In this document: positions 38,957 to 46,982 of the stretch, piece after piece | How positions within the stretch are numbered: the stretch's first letter is position 1 | Layout of the letters: each line of letters begins with the position of its first letter | From: Acidobacteriota bacterium | Lineage (GTDB): Bacteria > Acidobacteriota > Vicinamibacteria > Vicinamibacterales > UBA2999 | Direction: 5' to 3' | Length of the DNA stretch: 51,470 bases | Assembly (NCBI GenBank): GCA_020851325.1 | Contig: JADZCY010000401.1 | Location: 1 to 51,470 of the forward strand | Position numbers and translations under genes: made by a program | The notes under the pieces: model-generated | The model's database searches: none | What the model was told of the DNA's origin: nothing | What the model saw: the letters and a program-made list of their open reading frames with translations, nothing else

Positions 38957-40204
38957 ATGCGTCGATTCGTATTCATCGGACTCGTGCTTGGTGTCGGTGT
39001 GACCGGCGCCCTCGCCCGTCAGACGCCCCAGGCACAGGTGCCCGGGATCACTGAGCCGGCCGAGCGCCGCACGACCGACATTCACCTGCCGGCGGATTCC
39101 CTCGTCATCGAAGGCACGATTCCGCCGGGCCGGACGCTGGGCGCGATGTTCGCGGATCACGACGTGGCCGACGCCGATCGCCTGGCGGTGGTGGACGCCG
39201 TGGCGAGCGTCTTCGACGTCCGCAAGCTGCACGCCGGTCAGCCGTTCCTGCTCGATCGTCTCTTCGACGGCCGCGTCCGCACATTCACCTACGGCATCGA
39301 CGACGATCGCCTGCTGCACGTGCAGGCCGACGCCGCGCACGTGTTCCATGCCGAGGTCCAGGCGATCCCGAAGGACACGGAAGTGACGGCGGTGCATGGC
39401 GACATCTCGCGCGAGACGCCGTCGTTGACGCAGTCGCTCGACGCCGCCGGCGAGCGCCTCGATCTCGCATTGCAGATGGCCGAGATCTTCTCCGGCGAGC
39501 TCGACTTCTCGTCGGAACTCCAGCCCGGCGACGGTTATCGGCTGGTGGTGGAACGTCACACGCGCGACGGCGAGGTCGTGGGCTACGGCGATATCCTCGC
39601 GGCGGAATTCGTTGCCAGCGGACGCGCCATTCGCGCCATCCGCTACGCGACGGAAGGCGGCAAGCCGGCGTATTACGACGAGGACGGCCGCTCGCTGAAG
39701 CGCTTCTTCCTGAAGTCGCCGCTCAAGTTCGAGCCGCGCATCACGTCGCGCTTTGCCTCGGCGCGCAAGCATCCCATCCTGAACTACACACGCGCGCACA
39801 ACGGCGTGGACTACGCGGCGCCGCCCGGCGCGCCGGTGGCGGCCGTGGCGCCCGGCACGGTGACGCTGGCCGGATGGACCGGCGGTGGTGGCCGCACCGT
39901 CCGCGTGCGCCATCAGAACGGCTACGAAAGCGAATACCTGCACCTGTCGGCCATCGGCGTGCGCGTCGGCGAACGCATCTCGCAAGGCGATGTCGTCGGC
40001 AAGGTGGGGTCGACGGGCCTCGCGACAGGGCCGCACCTGCACTACGGCCTGCGCAAGAACGGCCGCTACGTCAATCCGGTGATCGAGCACCGCAACATGC
40101 CGCCGGGCGAACCGATTCCCGCCGCCGAATTGCAGGCGTATACGCTCGTCCGCAGCCGGCTCTTCGAGCTCTTCTCCCTTCCTGCTACCCGCGCCGCCAA
40201 CTGA
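38957..40204 (+). CDS. M23-family peptidoglycan peptidase
   Basis: ITSRFASARKHPILNYTRAHNGVDYAAPPGAPVAAVAPGTVTLAGWTGGGGRTVRVRHQNGYESEYLHLS...GLATGPHLHYGLRKNGRYVNP. Confidence 0.92.
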   Translation: MRRFVFIGLVLGVGVTGALARQTPQAQVPGITEPAERRTTDIHLPADSLVIEGTIPPGRTLGAMFADHDVADADRLAVVDAVASVFDVRKLHAGQPFLLDRLFDGRVRTFTYGIDDDRLLHVQADAAHVFHAEVQAIPKDTEVTAVHGDISRETPSLTQSLDAAGERLDLALQMAEIFSGELDFSSELQPGDGYRLVVERHTRDGEVVGYGDILAAEFVASGRAIRAIRYATEGGKPAYYDEDGRSLKRFFLKSPLKFEPRITSRFASARKHPILNYTRAHNGVDYAAPPGAPVAAVAPGTVTLAGWTGGGGRTVRVRHQNGYESEYLHLSAIGVRVGERISQGDVVGKVGSTGLATGPHLHYGLRKNGRYVNPVIEHRNMPPGEPIPAAELQAYTLVRSRLFELFSLPATRAAN

Positions 40205-40205
40205 C

Positions 40206-40350
40206 CCCGCCTCCCGCCTCCCGTCTCCCGCTTCCCCCTCCCGCCTCCCGCCTCCCGCTCCCGCCTCCCGCCTCCCGTCTCCCGCTTGCCCTGAGCGAAG
40301 TCGAAGGGTCGTGGATTCACCTCCCGACTATCCAGCCCTCCAGTCCTCCA
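40206..40350. repeat. family A satellite (CCTCCCG heptamers) plus short CCAGYCCT tract
   Basis: ccgcctcccgcctcccgtctcccg...cttgccctgagcgaagtcgaaggg ... ccagccctccagtcctccag. Confidence 0.9.
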
Positions 40351-40423
40351 GTCGTCGTTCTTCCCACCGTGCCGGCTCGCGTCCGGCATGGCTCATGCAC
40401 TTTCTCAGCCGAGGAGGCTATTC

Positions 40424-40900
40424 ATGTCGTCGATACAGAAGTGCTTACTTGCCCGAATGAAATTCTTACTTCCCGCGCTGCTCATTCTGGCGAGTGCGGC
40501 ACCCAGCTTCGCCCAGGGACCGGGCATCCGCGGCGGCGTCTCGATTGATCCGGATCAGTTCTATTTCGGCGGGCACTACGAAACGAGTCCGCTCATCGAC
40601 CGCCTGCATTTCCGACCGAATGTCGAGATAGGCATCGGCGACGATGTGGTGACGACCGGGCTCAACATGGAGTTCGTCTACAAGTTCCCGACGCGGTCCG
40701 ACTGGGGGATGTATGTCGGCGGTGGTCCGGCGGTGAACTTCTACTCGTACGACGACTCGCGCGGCGGCGACACCGAGTCGGAAGGTGGCCTCAACGTGCT
40801 GGTCGGCGTCGAGAGCAGCCGCGGCCTGATGTTCGAGATCAAGATCGGCGCGATCGACTCGCCCGACCTGAAGTTCGGCGTCGGCTGGTCGTTCCGCTAG
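40424..40900 (+). CDS. secreted/outer-membrane beta-barrel-like hypothetical protein
   Basis: MSSIQKCLLARMKFLLPALLILASAAPSFAQGPGIRGGVSIDPDQFYFGGHYETSPL; alternating beta pattern; preceded by gaggagg Shine-Dalgarno. Confidence 0.7.
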   Translation: MSSIQKCLLARMKFLLPALLILASAAPSFAQGPGIRGGVSIDPDQFYFGGHYETSPLIDRLHFRPNVEIGIGDDVVTTGLNMEFVYKFPTRSDWGMYVGGGPAVNFYSYDDSRGGDTESEGGLNVLVGVESSRGLMFEIKIGAIDSPDLKFGVGWSFR

Positions 40901-40931
40901 TTCCACCCGCTCCCGCGGGCGTCAGAGTACC

Positions 40932-40937
40932 TATAAT
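40932..40937 (+). promoter_or_regulatory. candidate leaderless -10 box (TATAAT, 6 nt before ATG 40944)
   Basis: TATAAT-cctctg-ATG. Confidence 0.65.
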
Positions 40938-40943
40938 CCTCTG

Positions 40944-42140
40944 ATGTCTTCCATCTACCCCTTCGCGGCGCTGCGGCCCACACCGGCCGCGGCGTCGCAA
41001 GTGGCGGCCGTTCCCTACGACGTCGTCAACACCGACGAAGCCCGCGCCCTGGCCGCCGGCAATCCCCTGAGCTTCCTCCACGTCTCGCGTCCGGAGATCG
41101 ACCTGCCGGCCGGTACCGACCCGCACGCCGAGGCGGTGTATGCGAAGGCGGCGGCGGCGTTTGCCGCGCTGAAGACCGCCGCGCCGCTGGTCCTCGAGGA
41201 CGCGCCAAGCCTGTATGTCTATCGTCTGCACATGGGCGATCACGTCCAGGCCGGCATTGCCGCCTGCTTTTCGATCGACGAATACGATCGCGACCTGATT
41301 CGCAAGCACGAGAAGACGCGGCCGGACAAGGAGGACGATCGTACGAAGCACATGCTGGCGATCGGCGCGCAGACCGGCCCGGTGTTTCTCACCTACCGCG
41401 CCTCACCGGCCGTCGACGCGGTGGTCGAGCGCGTGATGACCGGCGCACCGCTCTTCGACATCACGGCGCCGGATCAGGTGCGTCACGTGCTGTGGCGCGT
41501 GCCGGCGGCGGACGCCAGCGCCATCACCGCGGCATTCGGTGAGATCCCCGTGCTCTACATCGCCGACGGCCATCATCGCGCCGCCAGCGCGGCCCGCACG
41601 CGGCGCTCGCTGCAGTCCCGCGGCGCGGGTGAATGGGACCGTGTGCTGGCCGTGGCGTTCCCCGACAACCAGATGCAGGTGCTGCCCTACAATCGCGTCG
41701 TTCGCGACCTGAATGGCCAGACCGCGGAAGGCTTTCTCGAGGCGCTGCGTGCGCGCGCGACCGTGCGTCCCGGCGGGTCGGCAGCGCCGGCCCGCAAGGG
41801 CGAGATCGCGATGCGGCTCGGCGGCCAGTGGTACACGCTCGCGTTCCCGACGTCGGACGCGTTGGACGTCGATGTCCTCGAACGCGAAGTGCTGGCGCCG
41901 ATTCTCGGCATCACCGACGTGCGCACCGACAAGCGCATCGACTTCGTCGGCGGCATCCGCGGCACGGCTGAACTCGAGCGCCTTGTCGATGACGGCACGT
42001 GGGCGGTGGCGTTCTCGATGTATCCGGTGTCGCTGGACGACTTGATGCGCATTGCCGACGCCGGTGGCATCATGCCGCCGAAATCCACATGGTTCGAACC
42101 GAAGCTGCGCGACGGTCTGTTGTCGCACGTGATCGCGTGA
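40944..42140 (+). CDS. DUF1015-family protein
   Basis: MSSIYPFAALRPTPAAASQVAAVPYDVVNTDEARALAAGNPLSFLHVSRPEIDL; VLYIADGHHRAASAARTR; PPKSTWFEPKLRDGL. Confidence 0.9.
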   Translation: MSSIYPFAALRPTPAAASQVAAVPYDVVNTDEARALAAGNPLSFLHVSRPEIDLPAGTDPHAEAVYAKAAAAFAALKTAAPLVLEDAPSLYVYRLHMGDHVQAGIAACFSIDEYDRDLIRKHEKTRPDKEDDRTKHMLAIGAQTGPVFLTYRASPAVDAVVERVMTGAPLFDITAPDQVRHVLWRVPAADASAITAAFGEIPVLYIADGHHRAASAARTRRSLQSRGAGEWDRVLAVAFPDNQMQVLPYNRVVRDLNGQTAEGFLEALRARATVRPGGSAAPARKGEIAMRLGGQWYTLAFPTSDALDVDVLEREVLAPILGITDVRTDKRIDFVGGIRGTAELERLVDDGTWAVAFSMYPVSLDDLMRIADAGGIMPPKSTWFEPKLRDGLLSHVIA

Positions 42141-42186
42141 TCGGCCGCAACATCGCGGTGTTCTTCTGGTCCCCGGAGGGTCTCTC

Positions 42187-43407
42187 ATGACCGTGCTCGT
42201 TGCTGACAAATTCGAACAGTCCGGCCTCGATGGCCTGAAGGCCGCCGGCTGCGATGTCGTGTATCAACCCGATGTGTCGGGCGACACGCTCGTCGAGGCG
42301 CTGCGCACATCACGTGCGTCGGTCCTCGTCGTGCGGTCGACGCAGGTGACCGAACCGATGCTCGACGCCGGTCCGCTGGCGCTGATCGTTCGCGCCGGCG
42401 CCGGCGTCAACACCATCGATCTGGCAGGCGCGTCGAAGCGCGGCATCTACGTCTCGAACTGCCCCGGCAAGAACGCGGTGGCCGTGGCCGAACTGGCGAT
42501 GGCGTTGATCCTCGCGCTCGATCGCCGCATCGCCGACAACGTCGCCGAACTGCGCGCCGGATTGTGGAACAAGAAGGAGTATTCGAAGGCGCGCGGTGTC
42601 TACGGCCGCACGCTCGGCCTGCTCGGCTTCGGCAACATCGGGCAGGAAGTGGCACGCCGTGCCCGCGCGTTCGGCATGCCGGTGCTGGTGTGGAGCCGGC
42701 GTTTCGCCACTGATGCCGATGAACGCGCCCGCGTCGAGGAAGCCTTCGACCTCACCGTCGTCGACACGCCCGAAGCGCTGGTCGCCGGTGCCGACATCGT
42801 CAGCGTGCACCTCGCGCTCGGCAAAGACACGCGCGGCTTCGTCAACCAGGCGCTGCTGTCGCACATGAAGCCCGGCGCGTTCTTCGTCAACACCGCGCGC
42901 GGCGAAGTGGTGGATGCGGCAGCGCTGCTGGCGGCGGCGACCGAGAAGAAGCTGCGGCTCGGCCTCGACGTCTTTGCCGCCGAGCCGTCATCGGCCACCG
43001 GCGCGTTCGTCGATCCGCTCGTCGCGCTCCCCGGCGTCTACGGCACGCACCACATTGGCGCGTCCACCGATCAGGCGCAGGAAGCCATTGCCGGCGAAAC
43101 CGTCCGCATCATTCGGACGTTCAAGGAAACCGGTCGCGTTCCCAACGTCGTCAATCTCGCGCGCAAGACGCCGGCGACGCACATGCTCGTCGTCCGTCAC
43201 CGCGATCGACCCGGCGTACTCGCGCACGTCTTCGATCACCTGCGCCAGGCGCAGTTGAACGTGCAGGAAACCGAGAACATCATCTTCGACGGCGCCCAGG
43301 CCGCCGTCGCGCGAATCAACCTCGATGGCGCCCCGCCCGACGCCACGCTCGACGCGCTGCGCACGGGCCACGCCGACGTGCTTGATCTGCAACTGGTAAC
43401 TCTCTAG
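42187..43407 (+). CDS. serA: D-3-phosphoglycerate dehydrogenase with C-terminal ACT domain
   Basis: GRTLGLLGFGNIGQEVARRARAFGMPVLVWSRR, FVNTARGEVVDAAALL, THHIGASTDQAQEAIA, ACT-like HMLVVRHRDRPGVLAHVFDHLRQAQLNVQETEN. Confidence 0.9.
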   Translation: MTVLVADKFEQSGLDGLKAAGCDVVYQPDVSGDTLVEALRTSRASVLVVRSTQVTEPMLDAGPLALIVRAGAGVNTIDLAGASKRGIYVSNCPGKNAVAVAELAMALILALDRRIADNVAELRAGLWNKKEYSKARGVYGRTLGLLGFGNIGQEVARRARAFGMPVLVWSRRFATDADERARVEEAFDLTVVDTPEALVAGADIVSVHLALGKDTRGFVNQALLSHMKPGAFFVNTARGEVVDAAALLAAATEKKLRLGLDVFAAEPSSATGAFVDPLVALPGVYGTHHIGASTDQAQEAIAGETVRIIRTFKETGRVPNVVNLARKTPATHMLVVRHRDRPGVLAHVFDHLRQAQLNVQETENIIFDGAQAAVARINLDGAPPDATLDALRTGHADVLDLQLVTL

Positions 43408-43533
43408 GTCCTGGGTCCTAAGTCCTAGGTCCTAGGCAAGAACCCTTGTCCACGAGAACACGGCGGTTTCGATGTCGTGGACAGAGGTTCTTCCTAAGAC
43501 GGCTTAGGACCTAAGACCTAGGACCTAGGACCT
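43404..43533. repeat. long foldback (family C GGTCCTA heptamers as outer arms, separate inner stem) between serA and serC
   Basis: Outer arms aggtcctgggtcctaagtcctaggtccta / taggacctaagacctaggacctaggacct; inner stem aagaacccttgtccacga (43438-43455) / tcgtggacagaggttctt (43475-43492), 16/18 paired, 19-nt loop. Confidence 0.9.
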
Positions 43534-43534
43534 G

Positions 43535-43540
43535 TACAAT
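43535..43540 (+). promoter_or_regulatory. candidate leaderless -10 box of serC (TACAAT, 6 nt before ATG)
   Basis: TACAAT-tcaccc-ATG. Confidence 0.6.
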
Positions 43541-43546
43541 TCACCC

Positions 43547-44635
43547 ATGGCTACATCCCGTCCTTTCAACTTCTCCGCCGGTCCGGCGGTTCTCCCGATC
43601 CCCGTCCTCGAAGAGGCGCAGCGCGATCTCGTATCGTTGCCGAACGTCGGCATGTCGGTGCTCGAGATCAGCCACCGCTCCAAGACCTTCGAAGGCATCC
43701 TCGCGCAGACCGAGGCCGACCTCCGCACGCTGGGCAACGTGCCCGCCAACTACAAGGTGCTGTTCCTGCAGGGCGGTGCCTCGCTCCAGTTCTCGATGGT
43801 GCCGCTCAACCTGCTTGGCGCCGGCCAGTCGGCCGACTACATCGTCACCGGCGGCTGGTCGCAGAAGGCGGTGAAGGAAGCCAAGCGCGTCGGCACCGTG
43901 AACATCGCCGGCAACACGGAAAACGAGAACTTCGGGCGCATCCCGCGGCAGGACGAACTGACGCTCGACGCGAACGCCGCCTACGTCCACTTCACGACCA
44001 ACAACACGTTGTTCGGCACGCAGTGGAAGGCGGAACCGGCCACGGCCAACGTTCCGCTCGTCGCCGACACTTCGTCGGACATGTTCAGCCGGCCGATCGA
44101 CATCGCGAAGTACGGCCTCATCTACGCCGGCGCGCAGAAGAACCTTGGCCCCTCGGGCGTCACGCTGGTGATCATCCGCGAGGACCTGCTGGCGCGGTCA
44201 GCGAAGTCCTTGCACACGATGCTGAACTACTCGGTGCACGCCGAGAACGGCTCGATGTACAACACGCCGCCCTGCTTCGGCATCTACCTGATGGGCCTGG
44301 TGATGAAGTGGGCGATCGGCGAAGGCGGTCTCGCGGCGATCGGCGCGCGCAATCAGCGTAAGGCCGAGAAGCTGTACGCGGAGATCGACCGCACCGGTTT
44401 CTACAAGGGCACGGCGGCGGCCGACAGCCGCTCGGCCATGAACATCACGTTCCGCCTGCCGAACGAGGATCTCGAGAAGACGTTCGTCAAGGAATCGACG
44501 GCGGCCGGTCTCGACGGCCTGAAGGGACACCGCTCGGTCGGCGGCATGCGCGCCTCGATCTACAACGCGTTCCCCGAAGCGGGCGTCGAGGCGCTGGTCG
44601 AGTTCATGCGCGAGTTCGAGCGCAAGAACGGCTGA
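43547..44635 (+). CDS. serC: phosphoserine aminotransferase
   Basis: RPFNFSAGPAVLPIPVLEEAQRDL, EISHRSKTFEGI, LFLQGGASLQFSMVPLNLL, GLIYAGAQKNLGPSGVTLVIIRED, GHRSVGGMRASIYNAFPEAGVEAL. Confidence 0.95.
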   Translation: MATSRPFNFSAGPAVLPIPVLEEAQRDLVSLPNVGMSVLEISHRSKTFEGILAQTEADLRTLGNVPANYKVLFLQGGASLQFSMVPLNLLGAGQSADYIVTGGWSQKAVKEAKRVGTVNIAGNTENENFGRIPRQDELTLDANAAYVHFTTNNTLFGTQWKAEPATANVPLVADTSSDMFSRPIDIAKYGLIYAGAQKNLGPSGVTLVIIREDLLARSAKSLHTMLNYSVHAENGSMYNTPPCFGIYLMGLVMKWAIGEGGLAAIGARNQRKAEKLYAEIDRTGFYKGTAAADSRSAMNITFRLPNEDLEKTFVKESTAAGLDGLKGHRSVGGMRASIYNAFPEAGVEALVEFMREFERKNG

Positions 44636-44649
44636 CGCCCGTCAGCGCA

Positions 44650-46062
44650 TCAGGCGGGACGACGCGGCCGGCTGCCGCGTCGTCGACCGCCGCGTCGACG
44701 ACGGCGGTATGGCGCGTCGGTGGCCATTGCCTCGGACGCTTCGGCCTCCGCCGGCGCCGTGGCGCGCACGGCTTCGACGAACCCCTTCCAGTGCTCGACG
44801 ATTTCCGGCACCTGCCCCTGCACATCGAGCCACGTCAGCGCGTCCTCGAACGGGCCTCGCATCATCAGCGCGCGTTTCGCGCGCGGTGACGATTCGAGAT
44901 CCCGGAGCCTCGACTGCAGCGACAGCACCTGCCGCAACCGTTCCGTGTCGCGCCGCGCGATCGGCAGGATGCCGATCTTCATCACCGGCGGCTTCGGACG
45001 ACGATCGCGCCGCTCGGCCGACCAGGAACGACCGCGCAGGCGGCGGACCGGCGGCGTGTCCGGCGCGTCGTCCGTCTCCGCGGCATCGGTGTCGTCGACG
45101 GTCTCGTCGGCGTGATAGCTGCGCGGCATCAGCCCGATTGGCAGCAGCAGCGACCCCAGCAGGACGGGATTGGTCAACTGCGCCGGCATCTCGGCAAAGC
45201 GGCGGCGATAGGTGTCGAGCGCGCGCAGCGACTCCCACAGCGGTTCGTGCGCGGCCTTCTTCTGCAACTCGGGCGTCACCGGTTCGAGCAGGCCATGCTC
45301 GGCGAGCAGGCGGAAGGTCCGCTCGGCGGATCCCGACCGCAGGATCTTGTAGTACTCCTCGATCAATCGCGCCGGCGCCGCCAGCGCCATCAGGTGCCGC
45401 CGTTCGCGAATGGCGTCGACGATCGGCGGGTCGAGCGTGAAATCCAGGCGCGCCGCGAAGGCCACGGCGCGCAGCATGCGCACGGGATCTTCCTCGAAGC
45501 GCAGCAGCGGATCGCCGATCGAGCGGATGACGCGCGAGCGCAGGTCGTCGAGGCCGCCGACGTAGTCGATGATCGAAAAGCTGGCGATGTCGTAGAACAG
45601 CGCGTTGATCGTGAAGTCGCGGCGGAACGCGTCTTCTTCCGGCGTGCCGAAGGTGTTGTCGTGGCGCACCGGGCCGTCGGGTTCGGCAGCCTGGGGCGGT
45701 GGAGCTGTTTCGGCGTCGCCGCCATCCACCGGTTCATCCTGGGCGATCAGACGACGAAAGGTGGCGACTTCGATGGTCTTGTCGCCGAAGCGGACGTGCG
45801 CGAGGCGGAAGCGACGGCCGATGATCCAGCAGTTCCGGAACAGCTTCTTGATCTGGTACGGATGCGCGTCGGTGCCGACGTCGAAATCCTTCGGCTGGCG
45901 TCCGAGCAGCAGATCGCGGACACCGCCGCCGACGAGATAGGCCGTGTAGTTGGAATCGCGGAGCCGGTTGAGAACCTTGAGTGCGTCGGGGTCGATGTCC
46001 CGGCGCGAGATGGAATGCTCTGCGCGGGGCACGATCACTGGGGCGGCCATTCGGGACTTCAT
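44650..46062 (-). CDS. pcnB: poly(A) polymerase / CCA-adding-type nucleotidyltransferase
   Basis: AYLVGGGVRDLLLGRQPKDFDVGTDAHPYQIKKLFRNCWIIGRRFRLAHV, EDAFRRDFTINALFYDI, RFEEDPVRMLRAVAFAARLDF; basic C-terminal tail. Start may be the second ATG at 46050. Confidence 0.92.
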   Translation of the reverse strand: MKSRMAAPVIVPRAEHSISRRDIDPDALKVLNRLRDSNYTAYLVGGGVRDLLLGRQPKDFDVGTDAHPYQIKKLFRNCWIIGRRFRLAHVRFGDKTIEVATFRRLIAQDEPVDGGDAETAPPPQAAEPDGPVRHDNTFGTPEEDAFRRDFTINALFYDIASFSIIDYVGGLDDLRSRVIRSIGDPLLRFEEDPVRMLRAVAFAARLDFTLDPPIVDAIRERRHLMALAAPARLIEEYYKILRSGSAERTFRLLAEHGLLEPVTPELQKKAAHEPLWESLRALDTYRRRFAEMPAQLTNPVLLGSLLLPIGLMPRSYHADETVDDTDAAETDDAPDTPPVRRLRGRSWSAERRDRRPKPPVMKIGILPIARRDTERLRQVLSLQSRLRDLESSPRAKRALMMRGPFEDALTWLDVQGQVPEIVEHWKGFVEAVRATAPAEAEASEAMATDAPYRRRRRGGRRRGSRPRRPA

Positions 46063-46101
46063 TGTACTGCGTGCTACGATCCGTCCCGGGTATTCACCGT
46101 C

Positions 46102-46932
46102 ATGGCCATGTCAGCAGCAGGGCGCTACCGGGCGCTGATCGCCGGCGCGTGCCTGGCGTTCGTGCTCGGCGCCGCCGGTCCGGCGTCGGCCGATCGGGCC
46201 GATCTGGCGCGGGCGCTCGCCCTCTACAACGAGCGGCGGTTCGACGAGGCCATCGAGGCCGCCATGGCCGCCCGCAAGACGCCCGACACGCAGGACGCCG
46301 CCGCCATCGTGCAGGCGCGAGCGCACCTCGAGCGGTATCGCGAGTTTGTGGATCCGGCGGACCTGTCGGCCGCGCGCGAAGCCCTTGGCGCCGTTCGCAC
46401 GGGAGTGATCACCGAACGCGCGCGCATCGAGTATCTGCTGGCACTGGGCCAGGCGTTGTTCCTCGAAGACGACTTCGGCGCCGCCGCCAACCTGTTTGCC
46501 TCGGCCGTCAAGGCCGGGCGCGCCTACGACATGGAGCTGGGTGAGTCGCTCACCGACTGGTGGGGCAGCGCCGTGGAACGTCAGGCCGATCTGTCGGACG
46601 CCGAGGTCCGCCGCGACCAGTTCATGACGCTGGCGGACGAAATGCGCGACCAGCTCGAGACGCATCCGACATCGTCGGCCGCCGCGTATTGGCTGGCCGC
46701 GGCGCTTCGTGGCGCCGGCGACGCGCGAGGGGCCTGGGATGCTGCCGCTGCCGGCTGGGTCCGCGCGCGCCTGGCCGGCGACCGTGCGGCGGGACTGCGC
46801 GCCGATCTCGACAAGCTGGTGCTGCAGGGCGTGATTCCCGATCGCGTGCAGCCGTTGGCGCCGGCGGACCGTGCCGCCGCCGAGTCGCAGCTGCGCGTCG
46901 AGTGGGAGCTGGTGAAGGAACGCTGGCGCTAG
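46102..46932 (+). CDS. secreted hypothetical protein with TPR-like helical content
   Basis: Signal peptide MAMSAAGRYRALIAGACLAFVLGAAGPASA; ALALYNERRFDEAIEAAMAARKTPD. Confidence 0.75.
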   Translation: MAMSAAGRYRALIAGACLAFVLGAAGPASADRADLARALALYNERRFDEAIEAAMAARKTPDTQDAAAIVQARAHLERYREFVDPADLSAAREALGAVRTGVITERARIEYLLALGQALFLEDDFGAAANLFASAVKAGRAYDMELGESLTDWWGSAVERQADLSDAEVRRDQFMTLADEMRDQLETHPTSSAAAYWLAAALRGAGDARGAWDAAAAGWVRARLAGDRAAGLRADLDKLVLQGVIPDRVQPLAPADRAAAESQLRVEWELVKERWR

Positions 46933-46982
46933 CCACGGCGCGCGCAGGCGCCTCGCCCGCCTGACGCCAGCCCTGTCGACGA

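Noticed and set aside
38300-40090. 596-aa minus-strand ORF
   Set aside because: Antisense to the PEGA and M23 genes with biased composition.
45112-46101. N-terminal part of the 606-aa plus-strand ORF (45112-46932)
   Set aside because: Antisense to pcnB; only the part from ATG 46102 (with signal peptide) is credible.
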